From Sergeia podlipaevii (Eukaryota; Euglenozoa; Kinetoplastea; Trypanosomatida; Trypanosomatidae), in the NCBI GenBank assembly GCA_030849805.1, contig JASANZ010002234.1, positions 25,021-89,020 of the forward strand: 64,000 bases of DNA, read 5' to 3'. Every line of letters starts with the position of its first letter. The stretch's first letter is position 1. The notes below the pieces were generated by a model that saw only the letters and a list, made by a program, of their open reading frames with translations, was not told the origin of the DNA and ran no database searches. Below, piece after piece: positions 47,101 to 56,433 of the stretch. The translations under genes and the position numbers were made by a program.

Positions 47101-49751
47101 ATATCAAAGGCGGGGGCTAGAGTAGCACTGAGGCACTTGTTGGGCCCGAGTGAAGCGTTGCCACTAGGCAAAATCGGAGAAACGCCCATACGGGGACTTC
47201 CCTCACTGCCTTCACCCACTGAGAACGCGTGACTCTCTGCCACTGTAGTGGCCAAACTGCCGGCGCGCCGCGTGCGAAGATGACCCGCAGAGGCGTCCTT
47301 GGCAGCGACGAGGCGAGGACCAATACCATTATGGAGTACCATAAAGAGAGATTCGCACTGCTCCGCAGTGAGGTCCTGAGAGCAAAAAAAGAAGGCCGTT
47401 GCGAGCTCGCAGAAAGTGAAGGGATCGTTAGCGTTGGAAGAGAAGCCACCGCTACTGCTCGACAGGAAGGGACGCTGAGCACTTGCTCCACCTTCCGTCA
47501 GTGCCGTCATCGCTCCTGCAGCAACACGAGCCTTGTCAGACGCCCCATCATGCCCCTTTGCATCCTCCGCAGTGCTCGTCTTGAGTGGGTCCAACGGCCC
47601 GAGGGAAGTGGACGTGCCTTGTGACTGCTGTGTCTCCAGAAGAGAACCCGCTGCCAGCAGAACTTTTGGCGTTCGAGTGCAGTTGTCGCGCTTAAAAAGC
47701 ACCGACTCCTGCAGGTAGGCTGCCCACGTTTTTGATATCCCCTCTGCGTACGCAAACTCCAACGCCGCCAGAAGATCGTCCATGACAGTATCATCCTCTA
47801 CGCTTTTGGGCAGCTGTGATGACAATCCTGGCTGACGGACGACGGCATTGCCCCCCGCCTCCGAGGCAGGAAGGGCCATGTTGGACATGGATAACGAAGG
47901 TGGCTTGGAGGTCGCATGCAACACTGGAGAAGAGGTGTGGGTAGTCACTGGTGACACATTTGGACTTGGGCCTGCAGCTGCCGAGGGACCTGCAGAGATG
48001 GAAAGGCGATGCGCAGAAGCCGGTGGTATTGGAGAGTGACTGTGAGAAGCTATAGAACCCTGCTGACTCGCCTGCTGCCCAACTTCTATCCTCCCCGGCC
48101 GCGTGGTGAGCTGAGCAAACTGACTGCGTGGCTTTGGATCTTGTAAGAGGCACAGCACCAGCTCTTTGCCATCATCGCGCAGAAAGCTAGCGCACAAGAT
48201 GCACTCCGCCACCCCATCCTGTGGGTCACCCAGCAATAGTCGTATCTCTCGCACAACACTGTGCCATTCCATCGCAATGGACACCTGGTGCACATGTGCT
48301 TGGGATCCCTTGCGCGTCACTGTAGTGGATGGCGTAAATGAAGGCACCTGCGCGCACTGGTTGCATGCAGCAGAAGCAGCAGCTGGAGGGGGCAGTGGGG
48401 GTAGCCCTGAGCTGGTCGCCTCAACGCCAGGCAGCTTCTCTGCAGAGTGGTTCTGTGTCATGGTGCTTTCGCTGATGGCGGATGATGCCGCATGCTCACC
48501 ATCGATGCGGCTCATATGCTGATGAAGAATAGACCTCAGAATCACCCACGTCGCTATGGCGCAAGCTGTGGAGAGCACCTCCTCAGAAAGTTTATGCACC
48601 TCTGTGGCCAAGGAACGGTCCCTCTTGTCACTAATGCTGTGACGATGTCCACTAGTCACGTCAGGCGCTGGTGTGGTTTCAGCTGAACAAAGAGCACCTT
48701 GCGAGAGCTGCCTGCTCGCGCTGCCTAAGTCCTTCTCGACATCGAATTCTGGAAAAACAGGAACTGAAGATAGCACCGAATCACGCTCGCGTGCAGCCGC
48801 ACGGCGGCACTGCTCAGCGTAAATTAGTCTATCTATGCTCGCCAAAGCGTTCACGACCTGCAAAAGCAGCACGCGCCAGTCGCGCATGGTAAACACCTCC
48901 ACTGGACCACCAGCGGCAACCGCCGCCGCCACTGTATAGATGGTAGAAGGCTTTGGAATTTCATTCATAGCCTCCGCCAGAGTTGGCAGTAACGATTCTG
49001 CACGGGAAGGGGTGACGTTAATGCTATTCTGCCGCTCGCTTCTGCCGTCTTTGAGAGGGCTGGAGCTCGGAGTGCTATGGCCAGAGCGGGACGCCGCAGA
49101 GGCCGCCACGTTCGGCGTTGCTGCCTGAGTTCCACCAGCAGCGGTCTGGGAAGTGCCTGGGGCAGCCGAATCAGCAAGTGATGGAGACGGCTGCAGTACC
49201 TCCGGAATTTCCTGAAGGCAAACATCTAGAGCATCAATCATCTCAGCACGCTCGCGTTGCAGATCGCTCAAGACATCGCGTGCACCTGCGCACGCTGCAG
49301 GAGCTGTAGATCCACCCAAGGTTGCGCTGCTTTCAGCGGTGATGCTAGGCTCACCAGGCTTTCCCGGCAGGCTTCGGAGGGAATCATCGGCAGCAAAGTT
49401 CAGTCCATTCGAGCGCTGAAAAACGGTGGGCAAGTCGGTTGTGTAGAGCCAGCGCGTCTCCTCGCTATCACGCACACGCTGCTCCACAAAATGTTTGATA
49501 TGCAACAAGATGGCTTGTGTATCTGCGTTGGGGGGTAGTCCATGTAACAGCAGAGTCGATGTCTGGTACCCATCTGCACCAGCCAAGTTGATGCCAAAGC
49601 ACACATCATTACTCATGGAGGCATCAACGCTTTCTCTGTTGGCCGACAAGAGGCCATCTTTTGCGCTGCCCCCCTGGCTGTGTGACTGCGTGCCACCGTC
49701 TCGGCTTCCAGCCTTTCTCAAAAATTCGGTAATTTTTCGAAAGCTGAGCAT
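41139..49751 (-). CDS. giant TPR protein with C-terminal CHAT-like (caspase/separase-fold) domain lacking the catalytic pair
   Basis: The 2870-residue protein has three parts. Residues 1 to about 1000 are mostly Ser/Ala/Pro-rich linker with short structured islands. From about 1000 to 2040 it is helical, with TPR-type repeats clearest at about 1770-2040 (LATVYNALGQPKMAIHYNKQ, YALEALANAHLQLAQYDECL, MRALAKLGKGEIAEAIKVL). After a Thr/Gly/Ala-rich linker, residues about 2510-2870 match a CHAT domain: LYDLYDELWNTV, VVIVADGSLLHVPFAALLPN and the terminal VPVYVWSSFTLVGAP. The catalytic His strand (usually HxATHG) reads MLGSPTGSH near residue 2726, and the catalytic Cys strand (usually LSACxT) reads FVAISNDRST near 2773; the spacing is normal but both residues are absent. 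A scaffold or pseudoprotease role is likely. The ATG at 49751 follows a strong acceptor at 49815-49816. Confidence 0.85.
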   Translation of the reverse strand: MLSFRKITEFLRKAGSRDGGTQSHSQGGSAKDGLLSANRESVDASMSNDVCFGINLAGADGYQTSTLLLHGLPPNADTQAILLHIKHFVEQRVRDSEETRWLYTTDLPTVFQRSNGLNFAADDSLRSLPGKPGEPSITAESSATLGGSTAPAACAGARDVLSDLQRERAEMIDALDVCLQEIPEVLQPSPSLADSAAPGTSQTAAGGTQAATPNVAASAASRSGHSTPSSSPLKDGRSERQNSINVTPSRAESLLPTLAEAMNEIPKPSTIYTVAAAVAAGGPVEVFTMRDWRVLLLQVVNALASIDRLIYAEQCRRAAARERDSVLSSVPVFPEFDVEKDLGSASRQLSQGALCSAETTPAPDVTSGHRHSISDKRDRSLATEVHKLSEEVLSTACAIATWVILRSILHQHMSRIDGEHAASSAISESTMTQNHSAEKLPGVEATSSGLPPLPPPAAASAACNQCAQVPSFTPSTTVTRKGSQAHVHQVSIAMEWHSVVREIRLLLGDPQDGVAECILCASFLRDDGKELVLCLLQDPKPRSQFAQLTTRPGRIEVGQQASQQGSIASHSHSPIPPASAHRLSISAGPSAAAGPSPNVSPVTTHTSSPVLHATSKPPSLSMSNMALPASEAGGNAVVRQPGLSSQLPKSVEDDTVMDDLLAALEFAYAEGISKTWAAYLQESVLFKRDNCTRTPKVLLAAGSLLETQQSQGTSTSLGPLDPLKTSTAEDAKGHDGASDKARVAAGAMTALTEGGASAQRPFLSSSSGGFSSNANDPFTFCELATAFFFCSQDLTAEQCESLFMVLHNGIGPRLVAAKDASAGHLRTRRAGSLATTVAESHAFSVGEGSEGSPRMGVSPILPSGNASLGPNKCLSATLAPAFDMERYNAEGSSSHFVAATVGASAVSLPTVVSTLSAGGIDVAEWYSPQNADSQSSVVPVFYSTSNHTPLHPPNSMLASIFGRLPWIQQRIVERIINMSWSAALHKRVTQCLSARPPLLDTAYKFAQEERSAAGLFSDFRARQRALGSYINARLAAGKSQEALGIARKHFKNERKEWTGRNQTIFTAIWYLQSMVQLVRAQAACRAFGTVIETVQFVLPQASLCEQMLSILAPKPRGSFILRFGDSRSKLLRARTYLLKEIWRAHATFDNRTKAEKYFNDYVASLQQVRKRLRDSELFEAYMERGGQQMQRNEYGEAVALFKSAVELARHALTVADAASSVVPSRSSVPASPSHGSGAAATAATQSRFHKNLHLRVAGSGSISTGEEHTNVSRQDEAELELPWRVAESERMLALAFVTQAEHEVNVRERRRQLSHAVNNAYASQTSLQRWQAKGGTPKRMLTAVPTSLIVTCRALLLLGQPKKAALLLEPLIEDKPNSVTVRPPMWREMLYPTEDPLTAEDIVLRVDVNSVKIAVYQLYARCLSRFDGERALRAVDLVHTLLQDSNQWIRAVHAEVRGSHTHLQKTHYSSDPAAQQRHPPAQPQQPQSVPQLQQPHVATSPSASVTSRSAVLQTVPEISEEVVSHVSRLSTHADLGSSVPSIPPTTISAVLIGADENPLNSTTTTNGEEVGIAYRFYSPSPGATASVDAKAAHASSSSVTDACDSSVPPLMPSSVPDVQLLLESSSERFTAMRALRQGHSDIRKAFRDLEITSGDAFGLLGLWEDALEAFSNALVICVSEEEAAVAATAEQQRRSAGGSAGSSPRRSHGVQQQHSAMEYGGTFGKGGMHPLEPLSTDLFFDEDEEACMMEMDVASSSTTTKDLRAVLANEERMDYKEGENLVLSKLATVYNALGQPKMAIHYNKQVLDYATSNCDTLLEYNSMLRLARLHTATDAHEEAQDMWGKVSELARQYEDMEVSRETTRNIVSVQEASGMYLDVVTTAKELDKLASEAEGTEAAVDKRYALEALANAHLQLAQYDECLASLDAREKVQEKSGEWTGKLLHMRALAKLGKGEIAEAIKVLQQWSQKATHLKLWTELGKASVALAAAHASDGAVFKARRCHQAALKAFSQVQALAKEHKESVLESARWLVHYHYLSNEEVQVDASLKMPKPRAAPTNTDSGSIFSALLGSSSSFANDLHNDSGDLSLMLAEDEKKRISSTATTKSDADDFFGDAVGWKSFAGADMAAVMSGEAPAEEEDGTSDSTTSKASSGCSSSSSSATPSPPITALPATGNPPAEKKTPSVSGVAPVTSTGKAGAPPPTSLANVSICSRPAAAASGTDVLDPPSSAPAAATTGGGPGSATSSGNAAQPHATATTTTTTTITISTSSGATIVSGGSASGTGTGGTHAAGGGSSIPLPRPADAGKHGAASTGHGSGQGAAGAAGSAPQTTAQTQDEETEMPARVLTLSYYSAMETIEWSTQLLTLDTAALRLTIPYSPAEAVDFALLAQPRTTFVFFFAEYATESSSRYDVVIRPANQSFCLYRSAQVTTLKQLYAVDPPIALGQSDLAEAAGASTSTSAAAALPASHPFAVHAQQLAVSTADNDYGLSRAEGVAGTRPDSALEKRTLGKLYDLYDELWNTVDSGLARAHTDVSAAECVVIVADGSLLHVPFAALLPNPDGFVYSGCEAPLGARATVVVTPALAHFVRHTINRDNTRRSSHCRAAPLHVRLRTEKCVFFPYDANTSSSSPYSGEDGGGRHGVFSRANSIASVTREPVNSERTSTVLGSVAPAVAAALAHAPSEEVMLPCDTWGALQTWTVRHGCTRKELVQYFNDPTVSALMMLGSPTGSHLKVADGMIGFTDFAGTSLNRSGGAALAVQLRHNLDFVAISNDRSTPTTALEPGITAKLCMQLGCPRVLRVDLPSGSRISDRHKEFLSLYLHELQRVERWGMSYPYALALRQAIAASIADNVPVYVWSSFTLVGAP

Positions 49752-49814
49752 TGCCTATATATATATATAAAAAGAGAAGGAAAATACTATCAAAATAATA
49801 ACAATCTTGCACAG

Positions 49815-49816
49815 CT
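49815..49816 (-). promoter_or_regulatory. likely trans-splice acceptor of the giant TPR gene
   Basis: The minus strand has an unbroken pyrimidine tract (complement of about 49823-49840) and then TTTTATAG ending here, 64 nt above the ATG at 49751. Confidence 0.6.
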
Positions 49817-49988
49817 ATAAAAGGAAAGAAAAAAAAAAGTGTATTTTTGTCAATCGAAATGGAAAGTATATATATATATATATATAATAAAGTGCAAGAG
49901 ACTATCTTCTTTCTCTCACTTTGATACGTTGACCGCTAGCGCTCCTACAAAACAAAAGGTGTATGCAAGATGCGGTTCACACGTGTGG

Positions 49989-50043
49989 TGACGTCGCTAA
50001 AAAAAAAAAAGAAAAAGAAAAACGCAAAGCGAACGCGACGTCA
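49989..50043 (-). other. 9-bp inverted repeat enclosing a pyrimidine tract
   Basis: TGACGTCGC at 49989-49997 and GCGACGTCA at 50035-50043 are exact inverted copies. The 37-nt interval is U-rich on the transcribed strand and ends TTTTTTAG at the stem boundary, so a splice-like tract lies in the loop of a possible hairpin. Confidence 0.45.
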
Positions 50044-50439
50044 ACCAATATTGATATTCAACAGCCTGATGGAAATGAGCGTATTGTTAGCGCCACTGCC
50101 ACTAATATTTCTACTACACGTTAGCGCGTTGTCATTGAATGTGTTGTTGATACAAAGGTAAAGAGAGAGAAAGAACGGGAAGTAATAGAAGCTTATGATA
50201 ATAATAAAAGTAAGAATAGCAAAGAACCTCATCCAAGAAAAAAAAAAAAAAAAAGACATGGCACTTGCTTATGACAACAATCAGCAAACACATAATAGCA
50301 AAAGAGGGGGAGATGAAAAGAAATGAACTTGCTCTGTCCGACTGCATACGTTGTCAAAACAGTACAGGATACATATATATATAGCTGTTTATTAGGAGCA
50401 TTGTAGATACGTTATAAAGGTAATGTATCATTCAGCTCT

Positions 50440-50883
50440 TCATTTGGAAGCAAACGCACGCCGGCGCCACACTTCCCAAGGAGCCTCTTGATGTGCTTCG
50501 CGAGAAATGTGGTCCACATAGACGATAGAGCCTTGATACACAACCTTCTCCCATCCTGGAGGCAGCATCACTGACCCTGCCTCAGACCCACCGCCGTTTG
50601 CAGAGCTATCATGATAGTCACAGAGGGAGTCATACACATCCTCTGGCGTACTACCCTCAGTGGATGCGACAGGGTTGCTCACGCCGCCACCTTGTGCCAT
50701 GCCAGATCTACTTCCGCTATACGTACTCTCTCTTGGATTGCTGCCGTCGCTGCTTTGCCGATTCCATTGCGAATACTGTTGAGAGCGCAAGCTTCCTCGG
50801 TGCTGATGATGATGATGATGATCCCCAGACGGTGGCGAGCGCATGCGCTTTATCTGCCCTTGACCTCGCCCGCTGTACGACAT
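50440..50883 (-). CDS. WW-domain protein, 147 residues
   Basis: The C-terminus (residues about 105-138) forms a WW-like domain: LPPGWEKVVYQGSIVYVDH followed by SREAHQEAPWEVW. The first Trp, the aromatic pair region and the second Trp are present, but the usual final Pro is replaced, so ligand binding may differ from Pro-rich motif recognition. Residues 1-100 are disordered, rich in Gly, Ser, Gln and Arg (MSYSGRGQGQIKRMRSPPSG), and include a run of five His. Small WW proteins with RG/RS-rich tails often act in RNA processing; that is inference. The frame extends to a TTG at 50892; the ATG at 50883 is used. Confidence 0.82.
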   Translation of the reverse strand: MSYSGRGQGQIKRMRSPPSGDHHHHHQHRGSLRSQQYSQWNRQSSDGSNPRESTYSGSRSGMAQGGGVSNPVASTEGSTPEDVYDSLCDYHDSSANGGGSEAGSVMLPPGWEKVVYQGSIVYVDHISREAHQEAPWEVWRRRAFASK

Positions 50884-51854
50884 CCCAAGCAACAGAGCAG
50901 AAAAAAAAAAATAGTTAAAAACACTAAAAACGAAGTAAAAGTAATCGTCAACAACACGCGCAAATTTCTTTTGATTACTCTAAAGAATTGATGATTGTAT
51001 TCTATTTGGCGCTTTCCCCTTTTTGGAAAAAAAAAAAAGAGACACTTGACCCCCCACCCACCCACCTAGCATGCAATATATCCCAAGGAGAAAAAAAAAA
51101 GAGAGAGAGAAAGACAAAAAAAAAAAACATATGAAAGAAAAAACGAATAAACATGAGAACAAAAAAAAAAGGAAAATGTGCACACAGTCCTTATCTTTGT
51201 CAGAGAATTATGGTGAGCATACTATGCAGCTTCAATGACTCTCGAAATTCTTATATAGTAGTCACCGCTACCACTTTTGTCGCGTTCTTCTTTGATGGTG
51301 TTCAAATAGTCAATGCTGATAAAGGCAGTAATAGAAGAAACAAAAATGCTAAACGTCTCACTGTGCAAGTGAACATGAATAGATAGAGTGTGTGTGTGTG
51401 TACTAACAAAAAGAAAGTTCACACAGCCTCTATGTAGGCGGGAGAAGCAAACAAAAGAGGAAAAAAAAACCAGCACACTCAGTAATTGACACTATATGTA
51501 TAATTGTCTTACCTGTCTGGGGTGTGTGCAATACATGTGCCATACACGGTGATGGTACGTTTGCAGATATGCGCATACAAGCGTGCGTGTGGAAAAATAA
51601 ATAAGTAACTGCGTATATATTTCAAGTATATTCATTAAAGCAGAAACTGTTTCAAAACGTGTATAAACTACCCAGATGGTACAGCAGAAACAATAAAAAA
51701 AAATGTGGTAAAAAAAAAATTGGACAAAAAGATGGAAGATAAGAACCACGAGCAAGTTCCTCAGTAAGTACGATTTATTCCCCACATATGCGTACTACAT
51801 ACATAAACGCATCATACTTCACGTGGAGGCTCACAGTCGACCTTGCTGCCCTCT
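50884..51854. other. intergenic region, about 0.97 kb
   Basis: A-runs at 50900-50910, 51027-51039, 51090-51100 and 51116-51127 are minus-strand T tracts; the first ones would serve the WW gene. The rest is 3' flank of the RRM gene at 51855. Short hydrophobic ORFs derive from T-rich sequence. No gene is seen. Confidence 0.55.
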
Positions 51855-52265
51855 TTACACATGCTGCGGCGGTGGAGCGGGATTCGATTTGTTGTGCTCG
51901 CGGAGCTCCATGGCATGGCGGTGCCCAAAGTCAGACATACATTGGGTACGACGTCCATATGACACCTGCAGTGGCTTGTCCCTGCCCATGTTATAGTGGT
52001 CGTGTAGAGCTTGGATGGCATTATCCGCCTCAGCAGTACTTCCATATGTCACAAATGCAGAGCCGGTGCTCTTTCCTGCTGGATCACGCAGTACATTTAC
52101 GTGAAGCACATGGCCGTAGAAGGAAAAAATCTGTAAGATATCAGCCTCGGAGGCCTCAAAGTTAAGCTGTCCAACGAACAAACGAGCAGTGTCCACGGCT
52201 TGAGTATCGCAAGTTCCCTCCTTGCCAGCGGAGAAGAGCACTTGACTGTCACTAGATTGTGCCAT
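51855..52265 (-). CDS. single-RRM RNA-binding protein A
   Basis: The 136-residue protein is one RRM with short tails. RNP2 is LFVGQL (29-34), RNP1 is STGSAFVTY (66-74), and the last strand reads KPLQVSYG (97-104), as in CELF/Bruno-type RRMs. The C-terminal tail FGHRHAMELREHNKSNPAP is shared in pattern with the protein at 55980-56426. Small single-RRM proteins of this kind in trypanosomatids control mRNA stability and translation, since transcription is polycistronic; the exact orthologue is not assigned. The ATG at 52265 follows minus-strand AG dinucleotides at 52276-52280 after a pyrimidine-rich stretch. The 3.7-kb upstream gap is unusually long. Confidence 0.9.
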   Translation of the reverse strand: MAQSSDSQVLFSAGKEGTCDTQAVDTARLFVGQLNFEASEADILQIFSFYGHVLHVNVLRDPAGKSTGSAFVTYGSTAEADNAIQALHDHYNMGRDKPLQVSYGRRTQCMSDFGHRHAMELREHNKSNPAPPPQHV

Positions 52266-55200
52266 TGCGTGATTGCTGCTTTAAGCAAACAAGAATGACA
52301 GGTGTAAAGTCTAACTTTTTTTTTTCTTACTTGCAAAAATAATAATAAAATTAATAATAATAATAACGGAAGAGCTTTGTTCTTCAGTGCACTGAAAGGA
52401 CAACCTAGTCGTGAGACGATAATAATAACAAAAAGTGTATCAAGCCAAAGTCAGGAGTACAGCAGGAAAGAAGACATGTAAGCACAAAGATTCAAAAAAA
52501 AAAAAGAAAAAAAATGATATGAACAACCACATAACATGAAATTGAACAAGACAAGAAAAAAAAAAAAAGAAGAGGCTACATGTGTACCTCCATCAACTAA
52601 GGAAACACGCGTGTAAGTATGTGTGGTTGATGTGTTTTGTTTACTGATCCTTCGCGACCGGCATACAGGCCCGGGGAGGGGGAGATTGTCCTTTTGATGT
52701 GGGAGAAAGCCACACACACACACACAAGAGAGAGACGCGTGCATGTACACACGCGCACACACACAAAAAAAAAATATCTGAGAAAAGAAAAAAAAAGTAA
52801 TATACTAGGTACTCACAAGTTTCACAGAAGAAGAAGAAAAAAAAATGTTTTCCCTCGTTTTCAAATAAAACGGAGAAAAGAAGTGCAATGGCAAAAACAT
52901 ATCTAAGTTGCAACCTCCCAAAAAAAAAAAACAACTCCTTAACCACAAAAACATGTTCATACTTGATGCGTCACAAGAGCGTGTATTCAAAGCATCTCGC
53001 ACAAGTCGCCGTGCATGTGGCTCGTGTGCGTGTGGTATCGCTCACTGCTGTTCTAAGTCCAAATTCAGTGAGAGAAAAGGAGGAAAAAAAAAGGTAAACT
53101 AAGCGTCATAGAGCAAAACTCTGAGAAAACAAAGAGCATTCAAAGACGCGAAGAAATTTGTTTAATATGAATGTATGTGGAGGAGAAAAAGAGTTTATAT
53201 GCATCCATAATCATTAAAAAATTAAAGATAAGAAGGAAGTGTTGGCATCGCCCCACGTGTAGTTTCTATAAAGAAGAAAAGACAGTTCAAACAAAAATGC
53301 ACTCCCTGTGATACTATGACATCTAGTGACCTTGTTTTCTGTATATCCACTTTTTTTTCTTCTTTCAGTGAAGCAGTGCGAATACAAAAGCTAGCAAAGG
53401 CTGAAAAAATGCACGACTGTACCCTCAAGAGAAACAAATAGAGAGTGATTTCAGAGACTCACAGTCACTCATGCCATTCTGAAAAAAAATAGAGAGGAAT
53501 AGCAAAAAAATACATCAATATCAATATCAAAGTTTCAGTTATTTTTAAAGCGCCAAAAAAAAAAATTGCAGATACTTGAGCAAATTGGTTTTGGCTATAT
53601 TCCTCATATATATTTTGTCAGCGCAGAGTTTTCCTCCTCTAAAAAGAAAAGGCTAAGAGAAAGTATGCTTCCGATTCTACAAAGTAAAAATCGTTTTTTT
53701 TTTCTTTTTTTTGAAAAAAAATGACCAATACTCAAAGCATGCCTGCACAGTTTAAAAGAAAATTATACAATACAAAATGCAATCCGCTTCTTGCCAACGA
53801 AAAAAAAACAGGAAACGGCCGCATGTAAATCAAAGAAAACCATCATGAAGCGAATAATAGTACCCTACGTGTGCGCACAAAGACATACAAAACAGAGATA
53901 ATAAAGATAGAGAAAAACAAAAGCAATGCCTTGTATATTGCGTATTCGTATCACATGATTCAAAGAGACATAAAGATGAACTTTACAAAAAGCCACACTC
54001 TAAAGGAAGCAGATACTGGTGATATATGAATTGCCGAACTTCGTACTGCTTCTTCAGTATTTCTGTCTGGAAACACGTTGCCTTCATATATAAAAAAAAA
54101 AGGTATAATACGTATTGTGGATACGCAAGAAGATAATCCTTCTACACACACCACAAAAAAAAAAAAAACACAACATACAAAAATAGATGTCATTATTGTG
54201 TTGTTGAATTAAAAGCCGTTGCGATAAGGAAGACTTGAAAAAAAAAAAAACAGGTCCTTTTGGTAAAGAAAAGCTGAACGCAACAGCATCTTCTTATCAC
54301 TATGTGGAAACACTCGAGCAATCAAGTAAATCCCTTTAGATACCAATAATAGGCACGACGAGGACTGCGACAGTGTTTGAGTCGCGTATATCTGCATTTA
54401 TTTTTTTTCTTTTTTCTTTTTTTCGATGCACAATAGTGAGCATCCAGTGTGATAGCACACAATACAAATTATGGTGTTGCTGTTGGCGTTGATGTTACTG
54501 TGGGTCCCTTTGCCTGCTTAGAAATAGAGAGATCGAAAAACGTACTCTTACACTTGTAAAGAATGCTCAGCACACGCATTCACAAATAATAATAAAAAGG
54601 TATGCTGGCAAGAAAGAAAGTGCTCAACTCACCAAATACACGCCCCACGCCGCTTGCACCCGTAAATGTACTAAAGACATCCTTTACCCGTGAGCAAACA
54701 TTTATATGCAAAACTTCTGGAACACGCGGCATGCCACACTGTATGCACTTTATCATTCCTGCATTTAGAGAATGAAAAAAAAGTGATTACCGCCTTAGCA
54801 CGAGGTTATTGCTTGTTATGTCTCAAAAAGCAAACAAAAAAATGAGAAGAACGGCAAGTGCCAAAAAATAAACAGAAACCTGCGAAAAAAAAAAAAAAAA
54901 GAGCTGTACAAACGGCAATAGTAACTGTAACACTACTAACAATAATAAATGCACGACTTTCAGAGTAAACAAAGCTGTTATATATGAGATTGTCCAGCGA
55001 TTCCTAGGAAGCAAGTTCCCATTCGCAGTACACACAGGAAAGCAAAGGCCAAGAACTTTGTCAGTGTAAAGATATGCACACAACACACCCAGCATCGCAC
55101 CTTCTATGTTTCATTCTTAAAACAAAAATCCAGCCAAAAAAAAAAAAAATGAAAAAATTCAAGTCATAAACAAAAGCAAAACATATTGCAAACCCATGTT

Positions 55201-55979
55201 CGCCAATCCCTTTTGTAAACAACAAAAAAGAAAAGAATATCTGCTTACCTGTAAAAAATAATAATAATAATAATAATAGATAAAGTCTCAAAAGGTATGT
55301 CTACACAAGCATTTTTTTTCAGCTCTTTACTCCACTGCGAATCTCCACGATTAGACGAGCGCCTTTGTCACAAATCCTAGAAACTCAAACAGACCAATAA
55401 ACATATAAAATACCGTTACAAGACCGCTTTTGCACGTCTGCAAATAGAACAGGTGATAAATGTAAAATGCCTTCTTAAGAAAACACCTGAATAGCCATTA
55501 TAACTTCGTGTCATATTGTTATTTTTAGTATTATTATTATAGCGAGCTGCCTGGGTCTCCTTGCAAAGCCATTGGGCACACACACCAAAGAAGAAAAAAA
55601 GGTACGACGGCCTAAACAGCTACCTAGATGAAATGCCGCCGCAATACGCTATTTAGGCCATGCACTAATCTGGGTGCGCGTTTGGTACAAAAGAAAAAAA
55701 AAGAGTTATGCGTATGAAATGAAAAAAAAACTCGAAAAGTAAAGAAAGCAAAAACAAAAAGAAAATGAGAGTAAAAAGAGGAACATACAGCACAACCACA
55801 AATTGAGACACACACCACACACACATTAAAAAAAATAATAGTAATTAATGATAGGTAAAAAAAAAAAAAGGAAGAAAGAGATTAAAAAACTAAAGGGATG
55901 ATGTAATTATCTGAGGTCTTCTCATTCTTTTTTTTGTAAGTAATAGGCAAAAAAATAAAGAGAAAAAAAAGTTGTCTAC
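52266..55979. other. 3.7-kb non-coding stretch between RRM genes A and B
   Basis: Low-complexity AT-rich sequence with frequent A-runs of 8-16 nt, CA/GT patches near 52712-52765, and TAA repeats at 55257-55278. No ORF with credible composition is present on either strand; the longest minus frames (54823-55095, 53960-54193) are hydrophobic from T-runs. It most likely holds the long 3' UTR of RRM gene B and the 5' flank of gene A. Confidence 0.6.
55257..55278. repeat. (ATA)n microsatellite
   Basis: About seven ATA/TAA units in the long gap between RRM genes A and B. Confidence 0.85.
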
Positions 55980-56426
55980 TCAGTGGGTAGGCCGACCTTT
56001 TTTTAAAGGAAGTGGATTTGCAGAATTCTCCTCATGTAGTTTCACAGCATGCTCGTGGCCAAACTTAGAGAGAACCTCCGTGCTCTGGCAGTACGTCACC
56101 TGCAGCGGCTTCTCCCGGTCCATGAAGTACACACCGTGTAACGCCTGAATGGAAGCATCCGCCTCCTCCATGTTACTGTATGTGACGAAAGCATTACATC
56201 GAGCGTTCACAATCCTCTTTTGAGAGAAGGAATACATCCCCGCATCTTCTACCGTGTTATTGAGAGTATCAGTGCCACTGGACACCACATTCGTGTGGCT
56301 GTGAAGAATCTTTATGTGTAGAATACGGCCATAGCAAGAAAATATCTGACGAATATCATCCTCAGTAGCTTCGAATGGAATCTGGCCAACAAACAATCGG
56401 GCACTACTCTGTGGGATGTCATCCAT
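55980..56426 (-). CDS. single-RRM RNA-binding protein B with an insertion in the RRM
   Basis: The 148-residue protein is a close paralogue of the protein at 51855-52265. RNP2 is LFVGQI (11-16), RNP1 lies at RCNAFVTY (76-83) and the last strand is EKPLQVTY (105-112). Between the second and third strands it has about 25-30 extra residues (about 44-73, SHTNVVSSGTDTLNN and on), where paralogue A has a short loop. The tail FGHEHAVKLHEENSANPLP matches paralogue A. The frame extends 24 codons upstream, but a splice acceptor at 56432-56433 directly before the ATG at 56426 excludes that. Function is inferred as post-transcriptional control. Confidence 0.9.
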   Translation of the reverse strand: MDDIPQSSARLFVGQIPFEATEDDIRQIFSCYGRILHIKILHSHTNVVSSGTDTLNNTVEDAGMYSFSQKRIVNARCNAFVTYSNMEEADASIQALHGVYFMDREKPLQVTYCQSTEVLSKFGHEHAVKLHEENSANPLPLKKGRPTH

Positions 56427-56431
56427 GTGTG

Positions 56432-56433
56432 CT
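56432..56433 (-). promoter_or_regulatory. likely trans-splice acceptor of RRM gene B
   Basis: The minus strand reads TTCTTTTATATATATTTAAAG ending here with no earlier AG in the tract, 5 nt above the ATG at 56426. Confidence 0.5.

Larger units (their letters stand above)
49752..50439. other. intergenic region with inverted repeat and TA repeat
   Basis: It holds the leader of the giant gene, a TA repeat at 49867-49886, a 9-bp inverted repeat at 49989-50043 and the 3' flank of the WW gene. A + strand ORF at 49970-50161 is Lys-rich from A-runs and is not credible. Confidence 0.55.

Noticed and set aside
54823..55095. 90-codon hydrophobic minus ORF in the RRM gap
   Set aside because: Its Leu/Phe richness comes from T-runs. 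A T tract and AG lie upstream, but a short out-of-frame ATG precedes it.
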